Assembly (NCBI GenBank): GCA_020637215.1
Contig: JACJWI010000007.1
Location: 93,116-157,115 of the forward strand
Direction: 5' to 3'
Length of the DNA stretch: 64,000 bases
Origin: Microthrixaceae bacterium
GTDB lineage: Bacteria > Actinomycetota > Acidimicrobiia > Acidimicrobiales > Microtrichaceae
The notes under the pieces were generated by a model. The model saw only the letters and a program-made list of their open reading frames with translations. It did no database searches and was not told the DNA's origin. Made by a program: the position numbers and the translations under genes. Shown piece after piece: positions 43,201 through 51,906 of the stretch (positions are counted from its first letter, which is position 1; every line of letters starts with the position of its first letter).

Positions 43201-45950
43201 CCGGTCGATGACCATCCGCCGGGGAGCACGGGCGCGTACTGCATCCAGCGGTCCGCAGGGACATCAGCCCAGCCGGAGCCTTCGGAGAACACGATTCGGA
43301 ACCCCGATGACGCAACGGCTGCGAGCTTGGCGTACTCGACCCGTACTGACACCGTGTCGTTCGCCGGGACCGTCACCGCGGTCGTCGCCGTGTTCCACGC
43401 CGAGGTCTCCGGTCCGCCGGCGGCGGCGCCGCCCTTGACCTGGACCTTGACCTTGTTGCCGGCGCCGGTCGAGTCGACCGGGACTGCTTGGAAGCTGACG
43501 TTCTGTGCGGAGCCGGTCGTGTTCTTGTACGAGCCGGTCACCTCCGCGATGAACGAGTTCGGGTTCACCGTGCCCGGGATCGGGCCCGCCGTGTCGTTCC
43601 AGTTGTACGACGCGACCGGGTCGATGCGCTCGGCACGCTTCGCGTCCTTCGGCGAACCCGACGACTGCAACACCCCGTCCGCGTTGGTGTCGTCCCAGAA
43701 CGCGGCCCGAACGCCCTTGGGCACCGCGGCCTGCGAGTTGTACGTGAAGTTCACCCCGGCGTCTCCACCGAGCGTCGAGAACGACGGACCACTGGCAGCA
43801 ACGACGAGGTTGCCTGACGCCAGGTTCACGTTGAACGGGCCGGTCGAGTCGTAGGCCATCTTGGCCTGCACGCCGAGGCGTTGCACGACCCGGAACCTGA
43901 TCGGCTTCACCCACGCTGACGCGGCGCCGGTCGAATCCACCGAACGCACCGTCGCGTAGTAGATCCCGTCCGGTAGCGACGACGTCGGCGCGCTGAACGT
44001 CGTGTTCAACGCCAACAGCGGAGAACGGACGACCCGGCCGGTCACACCGTCGGAGCCGGTGGCGATCGAGTAGTCGAGATAGACCGTGTCGGACTCGGGA
44101 TCGGTCAACGTCCCTGGCGCCGACAAGCTCAACGTCGGAGTGGAGACGATCGACCCGTCCATCGTCCGGTCCAACGCCGGCGCCGGCGCCGGTTGAGAGA
44201 CCGCGGTGATCGAGTAGCCGGGGCTCCAGTCCTCGTAGCTCGAGTTGCGCCCACCCGCGTACCAGCGGCACTCAGCGTTCCACGGCATGTCCGACGGCAA
44301 CGCCCACGAGTACGGCGTACCCGGTGACGCCGCGAGCCAGTTCGAATCGATCGTCGACTGACCGGGACACGCCACCTGGAACCTGACGTTCACCGTCGTC
44401 GCCCCGCCCGCATTGCCGACCGTTGCGGTCAGCGTCGGACGACGAGTGTGCGCCGTCTGTGAACCAGATGCCGGCGACAGGTTCGACACATGGCCGTCGG
44501 ACTCGTAGGTGACATCGATCGTCGAGAACCCGAGACGGTGGAGGCTGTAGTAGCCGGAAGTCTGGTAGAACGCGAACCCCAACAAGCCGTAGTTCCCAGG
44601 GTCCAATTCAGCCATGTCACGCATCGTCTCAGTGATGTCGACATCAGCGAACGACGTGCCGGCACCGATGCCGAACACCGACGACTGCCCATTGATGTAG
44701 GTGGCCGCCCCATCGTAATCGGCCGATGACGCCCAACCGACCAACCCGAGCGTCCCCGACGGGGAACCCACCGCACCGGCCGCCATGTGCAGCGTCGCGG
44801 ACTGCACGAAGTTCGAGTACAGCTCGCCATGGCTGAAATTCGCCATCGACCGCCACAAGTAACCGCTGCACGTCGGCGGATTCACACAACTGTTGCCAAC
44901 GTAGGAGTCACCCACCGACCCGCCACCCGCCGCGAACGACGCCCAACCCGTCCCCGCTCGACCGGTGATCGTCGGGTCCACCACGATCGGGAACTCGGAG
45001 GCAGGCTGCGCAGCCAACCACGCCGGATCAACCGCCACCGACACTGACGAACCAGAACCCGTCAACGTCGGCTTCGCATCGGTGAAGATCCGTCCATCGC
45101 CATCGCCCGTCACGACCGGCGGAGCAAACATCACCCGCTCACCCAACGAGCCGGACAAGCCGAGCGACCCGTCGAACTGCGCCGCGACGTCACCCTTCCC
45201 AGCAACGACCGGGCCCGTCGTCGTCGCACCCGTCAGACTGAACGAATAGGAAGAAGCGACGGACGGGTTCTTGAGGACCATCTCCTCCTTCAGCCCCGTC
45301 GGAGTGACCCGGTAGCGGAGATCCACACCCGGCCACACCTCCGGATACACCGCCACATTCGAAAGCGACGTCGGATCCGGCAACGACACCGCACCCACCG
45401 GCGTCATCGTCAACGCATCCGCCCCCACACCCACCGTCACACCCTGCGACAGGTTGCCGAGCTTTGTGGAGAACCAGTTCGCCGTCGCGGCCAGACCCTT
45501 GCCCCCCGCCGACACCGTCTTCGCCGTTCGGGAACCATCTGCCGACAGGTTCGTATCGATCGGCAGCAACTCGGTGCCCGCCTTGTAGAACCGGGGCTCC
45601 AACGAGAACCGATCCGTCACCGACCCGTCCGGATTCCGGAACCGCTGGCGAACTGCTGTCCGATCCGCGACCTTCTCCGACGAACGACCCAGCTGAAACC
45701 CCTCCCCACTCGAAGCGTGGAGCTCCGGCAACGAACCAGGGGCCGCCACGTCGACCGCGGGAGCCACCGACCCGAACTGCGGCGCCGACGCATCCTTCGC
45801 CACCGTCGCTGTCGACTCCACCACCGCAGGGGGCTTCACCTCCACGGACGGCGCCGCAGACGCCGACACGATGGCCGGCAAACCAACCACCACAACAGCC
45901 GACGCGACCACAGCCGCGATCGAAACACGGGGACGTCCACCACCCACCAT
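37122..45950 (-). CDS. Giant secreted Rhs/YD-repeat protein with PA14, LamG and a C-terminal HExxH domain
   Basis: A 2942-residue exported protein. It has a signal peptide (about 1-32) and an N-terminal region with a DNRLRE-like module (about 330-470). Ig-like segments follow, then a long YD-repeat body (about 960-2760) with many Y-D-x-x-G-R units. A PA14-like domain starts near 1311 and resumes near 1873; between its halves lie two LamG domains (about 1412-1637 and 1661-1870). The Rhs core signature GRFLEIDPVEGG is at about 2757-2768, followed by DPLNSFDLDG. The last 160 residues are different in character: six Cys, HESKH at 2887-2891 and Glu in FERQAG at 2924, a zinc-peptidase-like arrangement. 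Rhs proteins deliver C-terminal toxins to neighbours; a contact-dependent toxin is the likely role. Confidence 0.85.
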   Translation of the reverse strand: MVGGGRPRVSIAAVVASAVVVVGLPAIVSASAAPSVEVKPPAVVESTATVAKDASAPQFGSVAPAVDVAAPGSLPELHASSGEGFQLGRSSEKVADRTAVRQRFRNPDGSVTDRFSLEPRFYKAGTELLPIDTNLSADGSRTAKTVSAGGKGLAATANWFSTKLGNLSQGVTVGVGADALTMTPVGAVSLPDPTSLSNVAVYPEVWPGVDLRYRVTPTGLKEEMVLKNPSVASSYSFSLTGATTTGPVVAGKGDVAAQFDGSLGLSGSLGERVMFAPPVVTGDGDGRIFTDAKPTLTGSGSSVSVAVDPAWLAAQPASEFPIVVDPTITGRAGTGWASFAAGGGSVGDSYVGNSCVNPPTCSGYLWRSMANFSHGELYSNFVQSATLHMAAGAVGSPSGTLGLVGWASSADYDGAATYINGQSSVFGIGAGTSFADVDITETMRDMAELDPGNYGLLGFAFYQTSGYYSLHRLGFSTIDVTYESDGHVSNLSPASGSQTAHTRRPTLTATVGNAGGATTVNVRFQVACPGQSTIDSNWLAASPGTPYSWALPSDMPWNAECRWYAGGRNSSYEDWSPGYSITAVSQPAPAPALDRTMDGSIVSTPTLSLSAPGTLTDPESDTVYLDYSIATGSDGVTGRVVRSPLLALNTTFSAPTSSLPDGIYYATVRSVDSTGAASAWVKPIRFRVVQRLGVQAKMAYDSTGPFNVNLASGNLVVAASGPSFSTLGGDAGVNFTYNSQAAVPKGVRAAFWDDTNADGVLQSSGSPKDAKRAERIDPVASYNWNDTAGPIPGTVNPNSFIAEVTGSYKNTTGSAQNVSFQAVPVDSTGAGNKVKVQVKGGAAAGGPETSAWNTATTAVTVPANDTVSVRVEYAKLAAVASSGFRIVFSEGSGWADVPADRWMQYAPVLPGGWSSTGPGLGTLGYSRLSPGENQVTLYDDSGAAHVWRSNGDSFTPPPDEDGVLRRQPNGFTYTNAAGTSVTVSSGFEFVDDDGYQYLFDDTGQIVSVVAPADAVNPGALRYAYARLYTSGPMRMTQIKDPFGRTVDLTYKDPSTANCPTDGSSSQPPSYTLCLVTYTGFTRNSTGTAPTTNLYYDTAGNLAAVVNPGDTGTGVVRPRTDFAYDAAGRIVGVRDSYTNDLIASSVFTATNVPSSDPHWWTVTYGSGGTDGMVTQLTAPEPSSGGTRPQQTYTWNLTSTYPGAKSATRVAVAGSVNASGWTQHVDIDTAGRPVQSIDQGGVAIETFWDPDLDKQDRVVKTIDHHYLANPTTGLQTTTIYDAADRPTDTYGPGTPSEFIGQTSATAPHATTAYDEGIPGLAAKWFNNTSASGPAALYSTSSGTESWGSGAPSNAAFPGAAIGNDFSGTLTGQATFASPTALGVRADAGRLFVDDIKVGDTFNGAYRAAVTTDQPSNYWRLDDTTGSTTATDIASGVTGTYIGAPTLGSVGALNQGGSADPDTSITVGGTGVSGETARGVNVTAPSGTDALNLSGDMAIEAWVNPSTTTGYQMIVDRSTSTGTTAVYELRLNAGRLEWCQVNNGVITVVTAATALPVNAWSHVAATRISTPTGLVIKLYVNGVDVTPAGGPFNVATASLPTDTTRIGNRTDGWVFSGKLDDVAIYSHGLSAARVATHFAAATNATAAELSTANAWTQTIRDDGPSQWWRLGETTGTTAVDASSEGSSPGVYSSPTLGATGAIVGDPDTAVTFNGTSGGVTLPDDVISSRSLTIEMWFKATGAGALYGQRNATSTKYAPILYVGTDNKLYGGLWGPGYGAANLVSTGSVVGNGWHHVALTSNGVSQTLYLDGAQIGDRSGVPDVLGMPIGSIGSAWTNGWTATNNAWFVFNGTIDDVAVYSYPLSGSRVKTHYDALSLGEFSGTKRVRVDYQDLTGNAALQVVQGRPGSSTAVSAGVLSPRYGLVTSTVDPDGKKTSSEYTNPELGLKTADVADPAGLNLRTVYTYEGASAANQQFRRQLTRSLPGITGTATTPVTYGYWAQGSGATNTADNPCTTGTTETINQGGAAKTRTAVDPDGAASATAQTSETRYHGDGLIAATKRNAETGWTCFTYDGRGRTLTQTIPAFGSSPQRVVTTNYKADPDGAGAAPATAEWTSVTDDAASTVATSPILTKTDWLGRTISYTDALGRTTTTAYDQAGRVTTTTGPTGYGTVTQAYDSNGRPTTSSVNSQPIATTTYNTSSGVATSTTYPSGAGNAGNGVTVTNGFDTRGRATSVTWTGPESTAIASNTVSRSAAGRIVDEATDGTIGATGDANTTGPNYTYDGAARLTDAYAPGHHYTYNYGTPSGSDCPSTSPVYATLIANKNSNRTSVTDQPLPSGTATTTKSCYDAADRLTSTTAGSIGTNVTYDTRGRTTTLGTDSYAYDQTDRHSATTANASAARNALLAVGGPAALTSRDTWLQQRLIDAGWTVTIGDDDTVTASSASGKQLIVLSESVTQAGIGTKFTSVAVPLISAEPFLYDELGMTGTGTNQGGTSGATETQVAVTAAGVQSSLGAGLSAGNATIASSGVDLSWGKPAATATVAATIASDATKATLFGYRTGAAMVTGTAPAPRVGWTHYTGSPTPLNSTAVALFNAAIGWAAPASATTSVTYVRDVTDRIIARKVNGNLNACFSYTAGGDTPDQTLAPSGSSCSTTVTETVSGLPGGATLTSRGNSTTDVWSLSNIHGDTLAITNGNGVKQGTTLTYNPDGQALGDNPDNSTGAFDNGWLGRHQRPLERQGNLLQTIEMGARPYSVTTGRFLEIDPVEGGTANDYTYVTDPLNSFDLDGMCGVFGNPFKKCSKDQKGQRGFLGGVFSKGARGVRVIMTLPASQLGITWAKMHRGKCSWDGTHWMSVCTGMRGGYGRGGTTVGSVYMSGRTPDARMMRHESKHANQYAWFGGGAMFPVVYGIQEWTSGGGKHNTFERQAGLKDGCYVANRPFCR

Positions 45951-46124
45951 CCGCCACCCCTCTCCACACAGACAGCGAGGACAGCACTCTGGTCGGACAT
46001 CAGGACAACGTCAAGGACCTAATAAGAAGTGGTTACCTCGCACTCACCGTCGGACCGCAGTGGCTGTGGAGCCGCTGTTTGAACCACCCTGGCCACCCGT
46101 GCGGTGCCGGCCGCGGCTCCGAGA
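45951..46124. other. Intergenic region with an IS3 scrap
   Basis: Between the Rhs start and the kinase stop. Positions 46054-46078 repeat the IS3 internal sequence GCAGTGGCTGTGGAGCCGCT (as at 30403-30427), directly fused to TTTGAACCACCCTGG, which matches the IS3 terminus at 30289-30302. The rest, including AT-richer sequence near 46010-46035, probably holds the Rhs promoter. Confidence 0.7.
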
Positions 46125-47414
46125 TCAGCCGACGCCGGGGCGCCCGGTCACGATGCGCCAAAGGGCCGGCAGCGCGGCCCACGCCGACACCGGCGCGTCC
46201 GACGACGGCGAGGCGCCCGGATGGGCCTGGGCGATGCGGACGCGCAGGGCACGGGGCCGGCTCCGGAAGACCAGCGGAGGATCCATCACCAGGGCTTCTC
46301 CGTCGATTCCGACCGGAACGGGTCGGTCCGAGTCGACCACGAACTCAGGGGCGGTCCACCGCTGGAGCCGCGTACCCAGGCTCACGACGCCGAGGGTGGC
46401 GCCGTCCATGTCGGGTCGTGTCCCCGAGCCGACGATGGTGCCGAGCCGGTAGGGGTTGTTGGACACCAGCAGGGCCGCGACCGGTGGGCCGGGCCGCCCG
46501 TCAGGACCCGTCCAGCGCAGGGTCGGGTGATCGGGTCCGTCCTTGCCGAACGCGTCGGGCACGGTGTTCAGCAACGTCGAGGTCTTGGCGCCGCGGTAGC
46601 TGTCGCGCTGCACCGCCTCGGCGTAGACGCCCAGCGACGCGTTGTTCACGAACACCCGGCCGTTGACCTCGGCCAGGTCGACCACCCGCTCGCCGCCGTC
46701 GACGAGCGCGTCGAGAGCTCCGACCACGTCGTCGCGGTCCACGCCCAGGTCGAGGGCGAAGTGGTTGCGGGTGCCGGCCGGGATGCAAGCGAACGGCAGG
46801 CCCTCACGGGCCGCGATCGTGGCCACCAGGGCCTGGGTGCCGTCGCCGCCTGCCGCAGCCAGGGCGTCGGCACCCCGGGCCACCGCATCCTCGACCAGCT
46901 GCACCAGGTCGTCGCCGGGACGGAGCTCCACCGCCTCGATCCCTCGGGCCGCGGCCTCGGCGCCGAGGTTGGCCTTCTCGGCTTTGCCTCCGCCGGAGCG
47001 GGGGTTCCAGATCACCACCGGTCGCGACGGGCGCGGCGCTGCAGGGCGGACGACCCGGGCGGCGAACGCGATCCGGGCCGCGACCCCACCGAGCGCCAGG
47101 AGCACCGCTGCGACCAGCGCCGCTCCCCCGGTCCGCCAGACGACGGCCAGCACGACGACGGCAGCGAGCACCACCGCCGCGACGACCAACTCGATGCGCC
47201 GTGAGGCACCCCGTCGACGCAACCCGTCGAGGCCGAGTCCCCCGGCGACGACGACCATGAGGACAAGGCTCGGGCCCTGGGGGAACGACCGGACCAGCCC
47301 GACTGCGAGCGCAGCCAGTGCGGCGAGCGCGGTGAGGATCGCGACCGCGGCGGCCGCCCGACGGCGCGGATCGGGCAGGGTCAGCGCGTCGGCGCCCCGT
47401 CGCTCCTCGTTCAC
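46125..47414 (-). CDS. Diacylglycerol kinase / lipid kinase family protein with N-terminal membrane helices
   Basis: A 429-residue protein. About four hydrophobic segments (20-130) anchor it. The kinase domain (about 130-425) has VVIWNPRSGGGKAEK, the nucleotide-binding AAAGGDGTQALVATIAA, ACIPAGTRNHFALDLG and FVNNASLGVYAE, all typical of the DAGK catalytic family (YegS/DgkB type). It would phosphorylate diacylglycerol or a related lipid. Its start at 47414 is divergent from the DUF2252 gene. Confidence 0.87.
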   Translation of the reverse strand: MNEERRGADALTLPDPRRRAAAAVAILTALAALAALAVGLVRSFPQGPSLVLMVVVAGGLGLDGLRRRGASRRIELVVAAVVLAAVVVLAVVWRTGGAALVAAVLLALGGVAARIAFAARVVRPAAPRPSRPVVIWNPRSGGGKAEKANLGAEAAARGIEAVELRPGDDLVQLVEDAVARGADALAAAGGDGTQALVATIAAREGLPFACIPAGTRNHFALDLGVDRDDVVGALDALVDGGERVVDLAEVNGRVFVNNASLGVYAEAVQRDSYRGAKTSTLLNTVPDAFGKDGPDHPTLRWTGPDGRPGPPVAALLVSNNPYRLGTIVGSGTRPDMDGATLGVVSLGTRLQRWTAPEFVVDSDRPVPVGIDGEALVMDPPLVFRSRPRALRVRIAQAHPGASPSSDAPVSAWAALPALWRIVTGRPGVG

Positions 47415-47524
47415 GGATCCTCCCTCTGGCGCGACCCACGAGCGCCTGACTTGATCAGATGTCTACATGATGCTCTCCTCGCGGTGTCGACGGCATGTGC
47501 GCCGGGCGGAGGAGGATGGACCCC

Positions 47525-48898
47525 ATGGCCAAGAAGTCCGGTAGGCGATCCGAGCGGCCGACCGACCCGCGGGAGCGGGCCGAGTCGGGACGAGCGGTTC
47601 GATCGGTGGTTCCCCGCGCCTCGCTCGGCGACTGGACCCCGGCCCCCGACCGCGACCCCCTCGGGGTGCTCTCGGCGCAGGACAAGGTCCGCGACCAGGA
47701 CCTGGTCCCGCTGCGCCACTCCCGGATGGGCGTGTCGCCGTTCACGTTCTACCGGGGTGCGGCCGCGGTGATGGCCGCTGACCTGGCACCGATGCCCCGC
47801 ACCGGTCTGGACGTGCAGCTGTGCGGCGACGCCCACCTGGCCAACTTCGGCGTCTTCGCCTCGCCGGACCGGGCCATGGTGTTCGACCTCAACGACTTCG
47901 ACGAGACGCATCCCGGACCGTTCGAGTGGGACCTGCGCCGACTGGTCGCCAGCTTCGAGGTGGCCGCCCGTGACCGTTCCTTCGACGACCCCCAGCGGGT
48001 CCAGATCGTCGCCGACTCGGTGCTGTCGTACGTGTCGGCCATGAGGCAGTACTCGACCATGAGCAACCTGGAGGTCTGGTACGACCGCCTGACCGTCGAC
48101 GACATCGCGCAGCGGTGGGCGGCACGCGCCTCCGATGACGTGTTGCGGCGCTTCCGACGAAACGTCGACAAGGCCCGCAGCAAGGACCGCATCCGGGCCT
48201 TCGACAAGCTGGTCGAGGTCACCGACGGCACCCCCAGGTTCCGCAGCGATCCTCCGGTGCTCGTGCCGGTCCGGGAGCTGGTGACCGGCGCGGAGCACGC
48301 CGCGCTGATGAAGGCGGTCGACGAGTCGCTGAAGCTGTACCGACGGACGCTGGCCCCTGATCGACGTCTGCTGATGGACCGGTACCGCTTCGTCGACCTG
48401 GCCCGGAAGGTGGTCGGGGTCGGCAGCGTCGGCACCCGCTGCTGGGTGGCGCTCCTGATCGGCAACGACGAGACCGATCCGCTCTTCCTGCAGGTGAAGG
48501 AGGCCAACGCGAGCGTGCTCGAGGCCCACCTCGGCGCCAGCCGCTACGGCCAGCACGGCCAACGTGTGGTCGAGGGTCAGCGCCTCATCCAGTCGTCTCC
48601 CGACGTGTTCCTGGGCTGGGACCAGGTGCGTGGTCCCGACGGCGTCGCCCGCGACTTCTACTTCCGCCAGCTGTGGGACTGGAAGGGCTCCGCGGACCTC
48701 GAACGGATGCCCGCCGAGGCGATGGCCATGTACGCAGCCATCTGCGGCCGTTGCCTGGCCCGGGCCCACGCCCGCACCGGCGACAGCGTCGCCCTCGCCG
48801 CCTACCTGGGCAAGGGTCGGACCATGACCGCGTCGTTGGTCGAGTTCGCCCGCCGGTACGCGGACCAGAACGAGGCCGACCACCGGTCCTTCAGCTGA
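47525..48898 (+). CDS. DUF2252 family protein
   Basis: A 457-residue protein. The family's kinase-like motifs are visible: LVPLRHSRMGVSPFTFYRG, then LCGDAHLANFGVFASPDR and VFDLNDFDETHPGPFEWDLRRL, later VGVGSVGTRCW and FLQVKEANASVL, and a C-terminal AMAMYAAICGRCLARAHART. The D-A-H-x-x-N-F-G and D-x-N-D-F-D-E segments resemble phosphotransferase catalytic and metal loops, though no substrate is known. ATG 47525 has GGAGGA upstream. Confidence 0.88.
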   Translation: MAKKSGRRSERPTDPRERAESGRAVRSVVPRASLGDWTPAPDRDPLGVLSAQDKVRDQDLVPLRHSRMGVSPFTFYRGAAAVMAADLAPMPRTGLDVQLCGDAHLANFGVFASPDRAMVFDLNDFDETHPGPFEWDLRRLVASFEVAARDRSFDDPQRVQIVADSVLSYVSAMRQYSTMSNLEVWYDRLTVDDIAQRWAARASDDVLRRFRRNVDKARSKDRIRAFDKLVEVTDGTPRFRSDPPVLVPVRELVTGAEHAALMKAVDESLKLYRRTLAPDRRLLMDRYRFVDLARKVVGVGSVGTRCWVALLIGNDETDPLFLQVKEANASVLEAHLGASRYGQHGQRVVEGQRLIQSSPDVFLGWDQVRGPDGVARDFYFRQLWDWKGSADLERMPAEAMAMYAAICGRCLARAHARTGDSVALAAYLGKGRTMTASLVEFARRYADQNEADHRSFS

Positions 48899-48934
48899 CC
48901 GGTCCTCCATCTGACCGGCCCTTCAGCCGACCGG

Positions 48935-49624
48935 TCAGCCAGCTCCCGGACGCTCCGGCGGGTCCGGCGGCGACGGCAGCGGCTGGGCGGCCAGCCGCCG
49001 GTGCACGCCGAGCAGCTCGGCGCGGATGTCGTCGATCGAGTCGGGGTCCAGACCCGCGGCCTCCATCAGGAACGGCTCGAAGAGCCGCCAGCCCATGGCC
49101 GAGCCCATCAGCTGAGCCACCCGCAGCCGGGCGGCCGGCTCGGACTGGCCGTAGACGTCCTGCGCCGCGGCCACCAGGTCCTCCATCGGGGCCCGGCCGA
49201 GCTCGACGGCCGTCTCGGGGTCGACCACCACCAGGTGGCTCAGGATCCGGGTCCAGCACACCATGACCGAGTCGGACTCGAACCCGCGGGCCGCGGTCGG
49301 ATCGGCGCGGACCTCTGCGGTCAGCTTGTCGCTGAGATCGGCGAAGGTGGCCCGGACCAGGTCGTCACGGCTGCCGACGTAGCGGCTGATCAGACCCAGG
49401 TTCACCCGGGCGCGCTGTGCGACGTCACGCAGGGTGACCTCGGCGACCCCGTCGCGACAGAACAGCTGGGCGGCCGCGTCGATGACGGCTCGACGCACCT
49501 CGGTCGGCCCGGTGGGCATGCCCTCGGCCCGACGGGGACCCGGCCGCTTGCGGCGCCGCCACCGGGAACCCTCCTGGGACTGTCCCGACCCGTCCTCCGG
49601 CGCAGTCGTCGAGTCGTCGGACAT
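48935..49624 (-). CDS. TetR-family regulator
   Basis: A 229-residue protein. A basic N-terminal tail (RWRRRKRPGPRR) precedes the TetR HTH AVIDAAAQLFCRDGVAEVTL and DVAQRARVNLGLISRYVGSRDDLV. The ligand domain follows, with a C-terminal FLMEAAGLDPDSIDDIRAEL and Pro-rich tail. ATG 49624 begins 1 nt after the SulP stop, so it is co-transcribed with the transporter and probably regulates it. Confidence 0.85.
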   Translation of the reverse strand: MSDDSTTAPEDGSGQSQEGSRWRRRKRPGPRRAEGMPTGPTEVRRAVIDAAAQLFCRDGVAEVTLRDVAQRARVNLGLISRYVGSRDDLVRATFADLSDKLTAEVRADPTAARGFESDSVMVCWTRILSHLVVVDPETAVELGRAPMEDLVAAAQDVYGQSEPAARLRVAQLMGSAMGWRLFEPFLMEAAGLDPDSIDDIRAELLGVHRRLAAQPLPSPPDPPERPGAG

Positions 49625-49625
49625 C

Positions 49626-51296
49626 TCAGGACCCCGCCCCGGCGGGCCCGCCGTCACGCTCGGACGCGAGGGCGGCGACGGCCTCCTCGACGCTCGCGTA
49701 GAAGTGCTCGGCCTGGAGCGTGGCGTCCAGGTCGTAGCGGACGATCAGGTCGGCCAGGCGGTCACGCAGCTCGACGAACGCCAGGTGCACGCCCTTCGCG
49801 TTGAGCTCCTCGTCGAGGTCCTTGAGCACCTCGGCCGCGGTGACGTCGATGTCGGTCACCGCCTCGCACTGCAGCACGACGTAGGCGGGTGAGCTGTCGC
49901 GCACGAGCGCGCGGACCTGATCACGGAACTGGCCGGCGTTGGCGAAGAACAGCGGCGCCTCCCAGCGGAACACGACGATCCCGTCGACCTGACGACCTTC
50001 CGGGTGGACGCTCACCGCGTGCCAACCGCCCAGTTCGGGGACCTCGGCGAGCACCGTTCCGTGGGGCCACCAGTTGCGTCGGAAGAACAGCAGGATCGCC
50101 AGGACGATGGCGACGACGATCCCCTGCAGCACGCCCAGGAAGATCACGCCGGCGCTCGCCACCAGGCTGAGGACGAGCGAGGAGCGACGTAGCCGGGCGA
50201 AACGGGCGAGCGCCGGCAGGTCGGCGAGCGACAGCGCCGCGACGATCACCACCGCGGCGAGCGCGGTCTGGGGCAGATCGGCGAGCAGGCCGTTGAACAC
50301 GAGCAGCAGCAGCGCGACCAGCCCGGCGCCGACCAGTCCGGTGAGCTGCGTGCGGGCACCGGACTGGTCCGCGACTGCGGTGCGCGAGCTGCTGACCGAG
50401 ACGGCGAAGCCCTGGAAGAACCCGGCGACGACGTTGGACGCCCCGACTCCGATCATCTCGGCGTTGGCGTCGACCTCGTCACCGCGACGGGCCGCGAAGC
50501 TCGACGCGGTGGCGATGGTGTCGGTGAGCGACACCATCGTGATGCCGACGGCGCCGACCATGAGGGCCACCGCGTCGGACGCGCTGGTCCACGGCAGAGA
50601 CGGCGTGGGGAAGCCCTGGGGCAACGTGCCGACGGTCTTCACGCCCTCGTCGGCCAGACCGAGCAGGGCCGACACGACGGTGACGCCCACGATGGCGACG
50701 AGCACGGCGGGGATCCGGGTGGTGATCCGCGGCAGCACCAGCAGGACGAGCAGCACGGCCAGTCCGGTGATCAGCGTGGTCCGGTTGGTCTGGTCGAGTC
50801 CGTTCCAGAACGCCGTCAGCTCGTCGACGAACCCGTCGGCGTCGGTCGAGAACCCGAACAGCTTGGGGAGTTGGCCGACGATAATCGTGACCGCCAGGCC
50901 GTTCATGTAGCCGACCCGGACCTCGCTCGAGAGCAGATCGGCCACGAAGCCGAGCTTGGCGACTCCGAGGCCGATCTCGATCAGGCCGACCAGCACCGCC
51001 AGCATCCCCGCCAGCACGATGGCGCTGCCCGGATCGCCGACGACGACCAACGGGGTGATCGACGCGAGGATCAGCGGGGACACCGACGAGTCCGGCCCGA
51101 GGACCAGGACCCTCGACGGCCCGAAGATCGCGTAGGCGACCAGGCAGGCGATCGTCGTGTAGAGACCGGTGACCGGCGGCAGCCCGGCCAGCTCGGCGTA
51201 GGCCATGCCCTGCGGGACCAGGATCGCGGCCAGCACGATGCCGGCGACCAGGTCGAAGCGCAGCCAGCCCCGTTCGTAGGTGCGCGGGTTCAGCAC
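49626..51296 (-). CDS. SulP-family anion transporter with STAS domain
   Basis: A 556-residue transporter. The membrane part (about 10-410) has VAGIVLAAILVPQGMAYAELAG, VTGLYTTIACLVAYAIFGPS and the SulP motif AVSVSSSRTAVADQSGARTQL. The C-terminal STAS domain (about 430-550) has GIVVFRWEAPLFFANAGQFRD and DIDVTAAEVLKDL. It would move sulfate, bicarbonate or dicarboxylate. GTG 51296 gives the expected short N terminus (LNPRTYERGWLRFDL). It precedes the TetR gene by one nucleotide. Confidence 0.9.
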   Translation of the reverse strand: MLNPRTYERGWLRFDLVAGIVLAAILVPQGMAYAELAGLPPVTGLYTTIACLVAYAIFGPSRVLVLGPDSSVSPLILASITPLVVVGDPGSAIVLAGMLAVLVGLIEIGLGVAKLGFVADLLSSEVRVGYMNGLAVTIIVGQLPKLFGFSTDADGFVDELTAFWNGLDQTNRTTLITGLAVLLVLLVLPRITTRIPAVLVAIVGVTVVSALLGLADEGVKTVGTLPQGFPTPSLPWTSASDAVALMVGAVGITMVSLTDTIATASSFAARRGDEVDANAEMIGVGASNVVAGFFQGFAVSVSSSRTAVADQSGARTQLTGLVGAGLVALLLLVFNGLLADLPQTALAAVVIVAALSLADLPALARFARLRRSSLVLSLVASAGVIFLGVLQGIVVAIVLAILLFFRRNWWPHGTVLAEVPELGGWHAVSVHPEGRQVDGIVVFRWEAPLFFANAGQFRDQVRALVRDSSPAYVVLQCEAVTDIDVTAAEVLKDLDEELNAKGVHLAFVELRDRLADLIVRYDLDATLQAEHFYASVEEAVAALASERDGGPAGAGS

Positions 51297-51396
51297 CGGG
51301 CCGGGACCTGCGCCGGAACGCGAACCGGCTGCCGCCCCGACGCCGCACGGCGACAGGACGACAGCCAGAGGTCCACGGTGGTGGAGACGACGGGCG

Positions 51397-51789
51397 TCAG
51401 CCCAGCGCCTTGGCCTTGAGTCGGTCGAACTCGGCCTGGTCGATCGCACCGGAGTCGAGCAGCTGCTTGGCCTGAGCGATCTGCTCGGTCGGCGATCCGC
51501 TGCCGGCGACGGACTGGACGTACTCGTTGAACTGCTTCTGCGCGTCGGCCTGGGCGGCCATGGAGCGCTTGGCCATCCCGTTGCCGCGGGCGATCAGGTA
51601 GATCAGCGCGGTCAGGAACGGGGCGATGACCAGGAACAGCACCCACGCGGCCTTGCCCCACCCGCTGGTGTCGTGGTCCCGGAACAGGTCGCCCAGGATG
51701 CTGAACAGGATCATGAAGTACATGACCATGAAGAAGATGACGAGTGTGGTCCAGAGGATCTCACCCAGGTTCACGTCGGCCAGGATCAT
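51397..51789 (-). CDS. PLDc_N/SHOCT-domain small membrane protein
   Basis: A 130-residue protein with two membrane segments (LWTTLVIFFMVMYFMILF and AAWVLFLVIAPFLTALIYLIARG), the first followed by FRDHDTSGWGKAAW, typical of PLDc_N-type proteins. A short coil leads to a C-terminal SHOCT motif (TEQIAQAKQLLDSGAIDQAEFDRLKAKAL). Such proteins are membrane-located and of unclear function. It lies upstream of SulP on the same strand (100 nt apart). Confidence 0.88.
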   Translation of the reverse strand: MILADVNLGEILWTTLVIFFMVMYFMILFSILGDLFRDHDTSGWGKAAWVLFLVIAPFLTALIYLIARGNGMAKRSMAAQADAQKQFNEYVQSVAGSGSPTEQIAQAKQLLDSGAIDQAEFDRLKAKALG

Positions 51790-51906
51790 CGTTGTCTCTA
51801 CTCTCTGAGGTCGGATTGTGTTCGCGGACCGGAAGTGTCCGCTGCCGGGGCGGCACCCGGGCCGGTCATCCCAGACCGACGGGCGGGCGCACCGCGAGTA
51901 GCCAAC

